This document shows, piece after piece, positions 19,075-25,405 of a stretch of 47,104 bases of DNA. Position 1 is the first letter of the stretch; each line of letters opens with the position of its first letter. Made by a program: the position numbers and the translations under genes. Where the stretch lies: NCBI GenBank assembly GCA_016934975.1, contig JAFGRV010000254.1, positions 1-47,104 of the forward strand, written 5' to 3'. This DNA comes from Spirochaetales bacterium. GTDB lineage: Bacteria > Spirochaetota > Spirochaetia > SZUA-6 > JAFGRV01. The notes under the pieces were generated by a model. It searched no databases. It saw nothing but the letters and a program-made list of their open reading frames with translations, and had not been told where the DNA came from.

Positions 19075-20127
19075 TCATGTCACATCTTTTACATAACAAA
19101 AACGGGGTTTCTTTTTTCCAAGCTCCCAGAGATGGATTGATCCCCCCATACAATATTTAAGTTCATGACACCGGGCACACTCCGTCTCTTTTATCCATTC
19201 CCTTTTCCTGAACCGGGAAAATCCCCGAAGCCACATCCGGATAAAATCTTCCTTAATAATATTCCCTTCATAAAAGGTCGGATCATTATTCGGACAACCG
19301 GTGACTGTTCCGTCACAAAGAATAGAAGCGATATTTATTCCGGCCCTGCAAAAAAAAGGCTGATCCCTCACTTTTCTGTCACGATGAAACGGAAGATACC
19401 CCTCGCAGCTCAGGGATACGGATAATCCCTGATTTTTAAGTAAGGGCCTGTTTTTTTCGACCCAGTCAACCATCTTACAGGTCTGGTCAAAGCTTAAAAG
19501 AATCTCCCTGTTTTTCCGGGCACGTCCGGAAGGGAAAATACGAAACAGCCGCCAGAGCTTAATATTGGCATCGAGCAACAAGGAGGCAATTTCATCAAGT
19601 TCTTCTATATTTTTCGGATACACACAGGTGACAACATCAACCGTGGGAACTTTCGATGACCCGAGGAGATCAAGGGCTTCTTTCGCTCTCTTGAATGCCA
19701 GGTTATTATTGCGAATATAATTGTGGGATTTTTCCGTACCGTCCAGACTCAAGGTAATACTATAAATTCCCGCATCTATCAATTCGTCACATTTTTGACG
19801 GGTCAGGGCAAAGCCGTTCGTGACCATCCCCCAGCGCATTTTATGCGACTGAATCCTCTTCCCGAGAGAAATAAGTCCCGGATAAAGAAGCGGTTCACCC
19901 CCGGTAATGACAAAACAAACCTGCTTTCCAAAACCATGGGCTATATAATCTACAATAGAAATCCAGCTTTCAGGTGTTAGTACGGAACCATTATAAAAGG
20001 AGGTACAATCAGATCCGCAATGAAGACAGGATAGATTACATTTCCGTGTTACTTCAAGGAAAAGATAGAGAAGATGATGATCTTGTGTCTCAAGTTTTTT
20101 ATAAATCTTGTATAAAAATGAAAACAG
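19075..20127 (-). CDS. Radical SAM/SPASM enzyme of the rSAM/lipoprotein system, non-canonical start
   Basis: 350 residues if translation begins at the CTG at 20127. The radical SAM cluster motif is VTRKCNLSCLHCGSD (Cys30, Cys34, Cys37), followed by ITGGEPLLYPG. The C-terminal SPASM-type region has Cys in CRAG, GCPN, ECARCHELKYC and FCY, for auxiliary iron-sulfur clusters. Pairing with the small lipoprotein encoded directly upstream matches the rSAM/lipoprotein system (TIGR04133/TIGR04134), whose chemistry and substrate are unknown. The first ATG in frame (19839) would remove the cluster motif and cannot be the real start. Between the lipoprotein TAA (20134) and the cluster motif there is no ATG, GTG or TTG. 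CTG at 20127 is the best candidate; readthrough of the TAA is the alternative. Confidence 0.85.
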   Translation of the reverse strand: MFSFLYKIYKKLETQDHHLLYLFLEVTRKCNLSCLHCGSDCTSFYNGSVLTPESWISIVDYIAHGFGKQVCFVITGGEPLLYPGLISLGKRIQSHKMRWGMVTNGFALTRQKCDELIDAGIYSITLSLDGTEKSHNYIRNNNLAFKRAKEALDLLGSSKVPTVDVVTCVYPKNIEELDEIASLLLDANIKLWRLFRIFPSGRARKNREILLSFDQTCKMVDWVEKNRPLLKNQGLSVSLSCEGYLPFHRDRKVRDQPFFCRAGINIASILCDGTVTGCPNNDPTFYEGNIIKEDFIRMWLRGFSRFRKREWIKETECARCHELKYCMGGSIHLWELGKKKPRFCYVKDVT

Positions 20128-20133
20128 TTTTAA

Positions 20134-20532
20134 TTATTTCTCCGTTGTCTTGGGATGCATTATTACGAAATATTCCTGTGTATCCGATTCAGAAAGAGTG
20201 TCATCCGGGACAGTCACTTCCTTAAGCTCCGTCTCAAAATCACCGCCATTGACAAGTCCGTCCTCATCGACAATACTCACGACATAATCCTTGGTATCAT
20301 CGGTAAAAAGAGATGCTTCACCGGTTTCGGTTGTCCAATTCTCATCAACAATCTTTGTACCATCCAGCAAGGTGAGATGCAAATCCGGAATCGGTGATCC
20401 GTCAGGATCGCTCACATGGAAAAGTAACCGGTAATCCATAAAAATCCCGTAACAGGCCGCGACAATTATGGTAAATGTCCCTGCCAGAAGCATCTTTATT
20501 AATTTCCTTGCCAATCCGTAAACAGATTTCAT
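20134..20532 (-). CDS. Small lipoprotein of the rSAM/lipoprotein system
   Basis: 132 residues. A basic N-terminus and a hydrophobic segment end in IIVAAC (Cys27 region), followed by YGIFMDYRLLFHV. The CYG...Y pattern and the carboxypeptidase-regulatory-like beta strand with a DGSPIPDLHLTLLDG motif are typical of the lipoproteins paired with this radical SAM family. The mature part is acidic and probably a single Ig-like domain on the outside of a membrane. Start ATG after AAGGGGG. The stop codon is followed in the same frame, without a gap, by the radical SAM coding sequence. The lipoprotein may be the substrate modified by the enzyme, but that is inference from pairing. Confidence 0.8.
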   Translation of the reverse strand: MKSVYGLARKLIKMLLAGTFTIIVAACYGIFMDYRLLFHVSDPDGSPIPDLHLTLLDGTKIVDENWTTETGEASLFTDDTKDYVVSIVDEDGLVNGGDFETELKEVTVPDDTLSESDTQEYFVIMHPKTTEK

Positions 20533-20682
20533 CTAAGCCCCCTTATTTAAATGAGATTCCTCAAATTTAATATAGCACATTTGTGAAAAATCTACAAGTA
20601 ATTCAAGTTGTCGGGTGGGAATTCCCAATCAGTTTTTTTTAAAAAAACCTGATTCGGAAATCGCCCCCCCTGAGAGATATAC

Positions 20683-20712
20683 TTGACACAATCGTACCTG
20701 TCGTGTTAGCAT
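20683..20712 (+). promoter_or_regulatory. Promoter of the LacI-family gene, apparently leaderless
   Basis: TTGACA (20683-20688) and TAGCAT (20707-20712) are spaced by 18 bp. The predicted start point, about six bases after the -10 box, coincides with the ATG at 20718. No ribosome site precedes that ATG. Confidence 0.5.
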
Positions 20713-20717
20713 TTCGC

Positions 20718-21734
20718 ATGTCGACACTCAAAGATGTCGCCAATGAGGCGGACGTTTCCATAGCATCTGTTTCCCGTTATTTGAATAACAATCAAAGTGT
20801 TCGCCGGGAGACAGGAGACAAAATCGAAGCGGCGATAAAAAAACTCGATTACTGCATCGACTCGGCAGCCCAGAGTCTGAAAACAGGGCGGTTTTATCGA
20901 ATAGGAATCATTTCTCCGGCTACCGGTCCTCATTATCTGGAAATAATCAGCAGCATCGAAAATACCCTGGCAGATTCCAATTATACCACGAATATCTTTT
21001 TTACCCGGGACCCCAAATTCGGGCTGGCGCAGAAAGAAGTGCCGGCAAAGATGAAGAATGTGGACGGCACCATCATTATGCCCCTCAACCGGAAATCAGA
21101 CAGAGCGTTTATCAAAGACCTCAAGCGCAGAGGAGAACCCTTTGTCATTCTGGACGGGGGCAAAGATTTCCCGGATGAGGCCTATCACCAGATCAGTATT
21201 GATAATTACGGCATTGGTAAAAAAGCAGCCGAAGTGCTTACCGAAGCAGGCCATACCCGGTTTCTCTACATAAAAGGCTCCGATGACTTGTTTATTTCAC
21301 GGGATCGTGAAGCCGGTTTTTGCCGGACCCTGGAAGAGAAGGGCATAAGAATGAGCCCCGAAAGGATTATCCCCGGGACCTTTAATGCACAGGTGACCCT
21401 TGAATATATCGAGGAGCATTTCAAAACCCTTCCTGATTTTACCGCTATTTTTGCAGCAAACGATCTGAGCGCTCTTGGAGCAGTGAAAGCACTGCAAAAA
21501 CAGGGCAGGAAACCGATGGAGGATTATTCCATTATAGGAGTCGATGATATTGATGTGCTCCCCTATCTATCCTTCGGCTTGTGTACTTTCCGTCAACCTC
21601 TCCAGACAGCAGGTCTTATTGCAGCAAACATGATGATTGCACTCATCGAAGGCGTATCGATCCGGGAAAAACAGGTAATGCTGCAAGCGCAGTACATCAT
21701 GCGGGAGTCTGTTGTATCAACAAATTTCATGTAA
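20718..21734 (+). CDS. LacI-family transcription regulator
   Basis: 338 residues from the ATG at 20718. The N-terminal helix-turn-helix (STLKDVANEADVSIASVSRYLNN) and hinge helix (AAQSLKTGRFYRIGII) are complete. The periplasmic-binding-protein-like sugar domain follows, with FAANDLSALGAVKAL and IIGVDDIDVLPYL, and a DNA-binding dimer is expected. A 14-bp palindrome overlaps its stop codon and a second lies before the GH16 gene promoter. It therefore probably represses both the glucanase genes and perhaps its own 3' region, in response to an oligosaccharide. A GTG at 20703 is an unlikely alternative start without a ribosome site. Confidence 0.9.
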   Translation: MSTLKDVANEADVSIASVSRYLNNNQSVRRETGDKIEAAIKKLDYCIDSAAQSLKTGRFYRIGIISPATGPHYLEIISSIENTLADSNYTTNIFFTRDPKFGLAQKEVPAKMKNVDGTIIMPLNRKSDRAFIKDLKRRGEPFVILDGGKDFPDEAYHQISIDNYGIGKKAAEVLTEAGHTRFLYIKGSDDLFISRDREAGFCRTLEEKGIRMSPERIIPGTFNAQVTLEYIEEHFKTLPDFTAIFAANDLSALGAVKALQKQGRKPMEDYSIIGVDDIDVLPYLSFGLCTFRQPLQTAGLIAANMMIALIEGVSIREKQVMLQAQYIMRESVVSTNFM

Positions 21735-21743
21735 ACGATTACA
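21730..21743. promoter_or_regulatory. LacI-type operator, site 1 (overlaps stop codon of the regulator)
   Basis: TGTAAACGATTACA is a near-perfect palindrome with the central CG typical of LacI/CcpA-family operators. It includes the TAA stop codon of the regulator gene. With site 2, 135 bp downstream, it could support looping. Confidence 0.55.
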
Positions 21744-21864
21744 GGCTTATTTTTTATAAATCCATAGTTAAATTCAGTAGATAGTAATTTACGGACAAAT
21801 CATAGAATAATTATCTCAATTTCTGCTTTCATAACTATCCATCTGAGAAATTCAGATCACTCAA

Positions 21865-21878
21865 TGTAAACGTTTACA
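21865..21878. promoter_or_regulatory. LacI-type operator, site 2 (upstream of the GH16 promoter)
   Basis: TGTAAACGTTTACA is a perfect 14-bp palindrome ending 9 bases upstream of the -35 box of the GH16 gene. Its position between regulator and target fits control by the adjacent LacI protein. Confidence 0.7.
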
Positions 21879-21887
21879 AAAAAAATA

Positions 21888-21916
21888 TTGACATTATCTT
21901 CTTTCTATGTTATTCT
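21888..21916 (+). promoter_or_regulatory. Promoter of the GH16-GH5 unit
   Basis: TTGACA (21888-21893) and TATTCT (21911-21916) with a 17-bp spacer. Transcription should start near 21923, leaving a leader of about 127 bases before the GH16 start codon. Confidence 0.65.
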
Positions 21917-21922
21917 ATTTTC

Positions 21923-21947
21923 TATGCTTGTTTACAAAACAAGCATA
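21923..21947 (+). other. Hairpin at the predicted mRNA 5' end
   Basis: Perfect 11-bp stem (TATGCTTGTTT / AAACAAGCATA) with a 3-nt ACA loop, beginning exactly at the predicted start point. It could stabilise the mRNA or be an additional protein-binding palindrome. Confidence 0.55.
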
Positions 21948-22049
21948 AAAGAGCAAAACCCAGGTCACTCTCCTTATAAAATTCTATGAGGTATAGATGT
22001 ATCCCGGGTATTGCATTACAAAAAAAAATAAAGGATAGGAGAGAAGATT

Positions 22050-23051
22050 ATGAAACAAAGTTTATTTCTGATACTGTTTATCAGTATGCTTATCTGGCCG
22101 GTATGTGCGCAAATTTACGATGATTTTAATTCTTACAATACCGGTGTTTTTCATAAGGCAGATGGCTGGACCAACGGCTCACCCTTTAACTGTACATGGC
22201 GTTCCGATTGTGTCAGTTTTTCCGGGGGTATCATGTCCCTGACCATAGACAGAGATTCGGGAAGTCCGCCTTATAAAGCAGGGGAATACAGGACCAATAA
22301 CAATGTATCCTACGGTCTGTTTGAAATAAGGATGAAAGCATCCAAAGCTCTGGGCACCACCAGTACTTTTTTTACCTACACAGGGCCCTCCGAAGATAAT
22401 CCCTGGGATGAGATTGATATTGAAATCATCTGGAGAAACAACGATGGTTCATTGAGCCAGAACGGAATTTTGCAGACTAATTATTTTACAAATGGAACAG
22501 GAGGACATGAAACCAAGGTTAATCTTTCTTTCGATGCCTCGGCTGATTTCCATACCTATGCGTTTGAGTGGCTGCCCGGTTCCATCAAATGGTATGTGGA
22601 CGGAAATCTTGTTGTCACGGAAAATGGTTCCAGGGGGGCACTACCTACCACAGCTTCCAAGATTATGATGAATCATTGGCCTGGCATCGGTGTCGATCAA
22701 TGGCTCGGCCCTTTTAACGGTCAGGTTCCCAAAAGCGCCCAGTACGATTGGGTACGGTATACGCCGGCCGGTCAGGTTACTCCTTCCGTTACAGATGCTC
22801 CGACAACCGCACCGACAACAGCACCTACGGCCACACCTCTGCCCACTCAACCTACTCTGATAGGTGACGTGAATAACGACAACGCGATAAACATCGTTGA
22901 TGCTTTATTGATTGCCCAGCATTATGTCGGCCTGAATCCGGCTAATTTCGATATTAGCAAAGGCGATACAAATTGTAATGGTACTGTGGATGTTGTGGAC
23001 GCCCTTTTAATCGCGCAATATTATGTGGGATTGATTACAAGATTCTGCTAG
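22050..23051 (+). CDS. Secreted GH16 beta-glucanase with C-terminal dockerin
   Basis: 333 residues. A signal peptide ends at about PVCA (residue 20). The GH16 domain (about 22-245) shows the catalytic pattern DEIDIEI (nucleophile Glu121, acid/base Glu125) and resembles lichenases that cut beta-1,3-1,4-glucans. A Pro/Thr linker (about 248-268) leads to a dockerin of two calcium-loop repeats: GDVNNDNAINIVDALLIAQ and GDTNCNGTVDVVDALLIAQ. The usual recognition pair is Ile-Val/Val-Val instead of Ser-Thr. The start is preceded by AGGAGAG. The GH5 gene follows after 35 bases in the same unit. The dockerin may bind a cohesin-like domain such as that of the protein encoded at 39127-42369. Confidence 0.92.
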   Translation: MKQSLFLILFISMLIWPVCAQIYDDFNSYNTGVFHKADGWTNGSPFNCTWRSDCVSFSGGIMSLTIDRDSGSPPYKAGEYRTNNNVSYGLFEIRMKASKALGTTSTFFTYTGPSEDNPWDEIDIEIIWRNNDGSLSQNGILQTNYFTNGTGGHETKVNLSFDASADFHTYAFEWLPGSIKWYVDGNLVVTENGSRGALPTTASKIMMNHWPGIGVDQWLGPFNGQVPKSAQYDWVRYTPAGQVTPSVTDAPTTAPTTAPTATPLPTQPTLIGDVNNDNAINIVDALLIAQHYVGLNPANFDISKGDTNCNGTVDVVDALLIAQYYVGLITRFC

Positions 23052-23086
23052 CAGATTCTGCCAGCAAAAAGAACAGGAAAACGTTT

Positions 23087-24172
23087 ATGGTAAAAAGTCG
23101 ATGTATTTTCCCGGCACTTTCTAAAGACAACAGCATACCTTCACCTGGTATTAAGCTCAACTATGGGATAAATCTGGGTGGATATCTGTCACAGTGCGAA
23201 CACTCACAAAGTCATTATGAATCATTTATTACAGAACATGATATCATGATAATTGCATCATGGGGTTTTGATCATGTCCGGGTTCCGGTCGACTATATAC
23301 TCCTTGAAGATGAAGATGGGAACGAAAAGGATGAAGGTTTTAAAATTCTTGAACGCCTTGCTTTCTGGTGTGAAAATAATGGTCTGAATATGATTTTAGA
23401 TCTGCACAAAACAAAGGGATATGATTTTAGTATTGCAGGTACCAAGGAAAGAAACTGTCTGTTTTCAAGTGAGAAGCTTCAACAACGTTTTATATCATTA
23501 TGGGAAAAAATAAGTGAGCATTATGGAGAAAAAAGGCATATTGCATTCGAATTGCTTAATGAAGTAATCGAATTGGAACATACAAAAAGCTGGAACAATT
23601 TAATTGAACAAAGTATTGATGCTATCCGTGCAATAACAACAGATACGATTATAATATACGGTGGTTTACAATGGAATAGTGTAAAGACTTTACAGTTTCT
23701 GAAAAAACCGAGACATAAAAATATTATTTTCACTTTTCATTTTTATGAACCACTCGTTTTTACTCATCAAAAAGCGTACTGGGTACCCGAATTGGATACT
23801 CAGGAAACAGTAACGTATCCTGGAGATATGTCTTATTACAAAGAAATATCAAAGGTACTTGGTCCCCGGGCAGAGGACATCCTCAATTCCCGCTTACATC
23901 AGATGGATCGCTCTTTTATCGAGATGTTTATACAAGAAGCCATCGATATAGCAGAAAAGAGACAAGTACCTTTGTATTGTGGTGAATATGGCGTGATTGA
24001 CAGAGCTCCTACGGAAGACACATTACGATGGTATCGGGATGTACACGCAGTACTGGAAAAATACGGGATTGGTCACTGCGCATGGAATTATAAATCAAAA
24101 GACTTCGGATTATTTGATTCTAATTATGACAGCATCCGCGAAAAGTTATTCCCCGGCAGAAAAATGGCATAG
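23087..24172 (+). CDS. GH5-family glycoside hydrolase without signal peptide
   Basis: 361 residues. The (beta/alpha)8 glycosidase motifs are visible: YGINLGGYLS at the start, HVRVPVDY, LDLHKTKGYDF, the acid/base Glu159 in FELLNEV and the nucleophile Glu300 in YCGEYGV. There is no export signal, so it likely acts in the cytoplasm on oligosaccharides brought in after extracellular cleavage, for example as a beta-glucosidase or exo-glucanase-like GH5. It sits directly behind the GH16 gene, with an AGGAAAA ribosome site, under the same promoter. Base composition is more AT-rich than GH16. Substrate is not certain. Confidence 0.9.
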   Translation: MVKSRCIFPALSKDNSIPSPGIKLNYGINLGGYLSQCEHSQSHYESFITEHDIMIIASWGFDHVRVPVDYILLEDEDGNEKDEGFKILERLAFWCENNGLNMILDLHKTKGYDFSIAGTKERNCLFSSEKLQQRFISLWEKISEHYGEKRHIAFELLNEVIELEHTKSWNNLIEQSIDAIRAITTDTIIIYGGLQWNSVKTLQFLKKPRHKNIIFTFHFYEPLVFTHQKAYWVPELDTQETVTYPGDMSYYKEISKVLGPRAEDILNSRLHQMDRSFIEMFIQEAIDIAEKRQVPLYCGEYGVIDRAPTEDTLRWYRDVHAVLEKYGIGHCAWNYKSKDFGLFDSNYDSIREKLFPGRKMA

Positions 24173-24326
24173 TGTTTTGACCGTAGTATTTTAAATCAAT
24201 ATTATAAGTATTACAGGTTATTTTAAAATGAAAAAAAGTGTCAAAACACTATGCTTTGACCATAATATTAAAGATATTTAAGATTTAAAAAAACATTGAA
24301 CAATTAAAAAACAGGCGGTCAAAGCA
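24167..24326. repeat. Two consecutive long-range inverted repeats after the GH5 gene
   Basis: GCATAGTGTTTTGAC (24167-24181, overlapping the GH5 stop codon) pairs perfectly with GTCAAAACACTATGC (24240-24254). TGCTTTGACC (24252-24261) pairs with GGTCAAAGCA (24317-24326). The two repeats overlap at their shared centre and have AT-rich loops of about 55-60 bases. No open reading frame lies inside. Confidence 0.6.
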
Positions 24327-24365
24327 ATAGTCTCTGAAAGAGTGTGACTATCCTGATTTTAACAA

Positions 24366-24420
24366 TATGTAAAATAGCAATTCTAAAGCTTATGTTTCAT
24401 AGGATTGCTATTTTTACATA
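24366..24420 (+). terminator. Terminator-like hairpin after the GH16-GH5 unit
   Basis: TATGTAAAATAGCAATTCT pairs with AGGATTGCTATTTTTACATA with one or two bulges, loop about 16 bases. It lies about 200 bases after the GH5 stop and is AT-rich, with T runs in the descending arm. Probably ends the operon transcript. Confidence 0.5.
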
Positions 24421-24507
24421 CTCACTGTTACATCGACAGGTTGTTCTGCTCTTATAGATATTAATATTTCCCCGAGAACTTCCAATCCCTTAACCACCCC
24501 CCCCATT

Positions 24508-24865
24508 CTATCCGACATCTCCCCATACCGGGGAAATTAAAATAATGTGATCGTATTCGTCTAAAGGGATGGGAATATCCTTTTCCGAAAGCTTTCGCTT
24601 CAAGTTCCCTCATGAGGATTTTCGAGAGTCCCCGCCCTCTATATTCTTTTTTTACAAAAATTCTTTTTATTTCAGCGATTGAATAACGGTAGAATTTGAA
24701 ACTTCCACCGGCAACGGGATTTCCTTCCGGATAAATAACTACGGCATCTTTAATATCATCTCACTGATTGTATTGATCATATTTTTCTCTTTGAAATGCT
24801 TCCCCGACAATTTCATCAAGATTTGAGTCGAATTCTTTGCACAAGCTTATAAAGTCCTTATTCCT
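24508..24865 (-). pseudogene. Broken GNAT acetyltransferase, joined to a flavodoxin-like scrap
   Basis: Reading down the minus strand from 24865, a GNAT N-acetyltransferase is recognisable: DFISLCKEFDSNLDEIVGEAF, then an in-frame TGA (24761-24763), then DDIKDAVVIYPEGNPVAGGSF and the acetyl-CoA-binding motif EIKRIFVKKEYRGRGLSKIL. The similarity ends near KGYS (about 24572). A different frame then gives EYDHIILISPVWGDVG and a stop at 24508, which looks like the middle of a flavodoxin-type protein. No start codon is left at the 5' end. The gene is therefore dead, with a stop, loss of both ends and probably a deletion joining two genes. Confidence 0.7.
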
Positions 24866-24901
24866 GATATTCTTGTTTTTTTACAAGAATATCAGGAATA
24901 A
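24858..24901. repeat. Perfect 19-bp hairpin with T6 loop
   Basis: The arms 24858-24876 and 24883-24901 are exact reverse complements around TTTTTT. It sits at the broken 5' edge of the GNAT remnant. It may be the end of a lost small element or a terminator. From 24902 to 25104 I see only AT-rich sequence with a small GC-rich imperfect hairpin near 24970-24995. Confidence 0.6.
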
Positions 24902-25104
24902 TAGCGAAACGCAGGTTCGCATGAAATCAAGAATTTTCATAACGGCAACCTTGTAATAAATTAATTATTAGGGTTGCGGGCGTAGCCTGCGCAATGTATC
25001 TGTCTCAAATATCTCTTTCACAATATTAATGACAAGTTGAAGAAATATCAACAATTTTTAACAAGCAAAAGACTGACTGGAAAAACAAAGGAATTCTTCT
25101 TCTA

Positions 25105-25132
25105 TTGACAAATGCAAAATATTTCCTATGCT
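25105..25132 (+). promoter_or_regulatory. Promoter upstream of the macroglobulin gene
   Basis: TTGACA (25105-25110) and TATGCT (25127-25132) with a 16-bp spacer. The start would be near 25139, giving a leader of about 265 bases that contains a 12-codon reading frame (25188-25226). Confidence 0.5.
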
Positions 25133-25187
25133 TTATAGATATGTATTTCATTTCCTTTTGCCATTCCTTTAACAGAAAGGCGGAATT

Positions 25188-25226
25188 ATGAATACTTATC
25201 TACTGCCGGGAAATGAGATACTCTAA
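25188..25226 (+). CDS. Possible 12-residue leader peptide
   Basis: ATG after AAGGCGG, reading MNTYLLPGNEIL and stop, inside the leader of the macroglobulin transcript. It could be a translated upstream frame that affects the long downstream gene. Short frames with a fair ribosome site also occur by chance, so this is only suggestive. Confidence 0.2.
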   Translation: MNTYLLPGNEIL

Positions 25227-25405
25227 ACAGGTGAGTATATATTGAGAAGATATAAAAAAAGAAGGAATTCCGTTCTTTCCCGTTATTTTTCACATAAAAC
25301 AGTACTTCGAAATAATACTATAAAGTCTATGACGGGAATCTCTCAACCTGCTTACTAAAATAATTGTCAAAGAGGTTCTATAATTTTAAAGACAGGAGCA
25401 TAATT

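Noticed and set aside
19075-19839. 254-residue version of the radical SAM gene starting at the first ATG
   Set aside because: It would lack the CxxxCxxC cluster motif, which is present in the same open frame further upstream (to 20133).
20627-20654. AT-rich hairpin (AATCAG...CTGATT) between the divergent lipoprotein and LacI genes
   Set aside because: It lies between two promoters, not behind a gene, and is mostly a T8/A7 pairing; not enough to call a terminator or operator.
23038-23066. Short direct repeat (AGATTCTGCTAGC / AGATTCTGCCAGC) at the GH16 stop codon
   Set aside because: Only 13 bases with one mismatch; probably a small slippage duplication without function.
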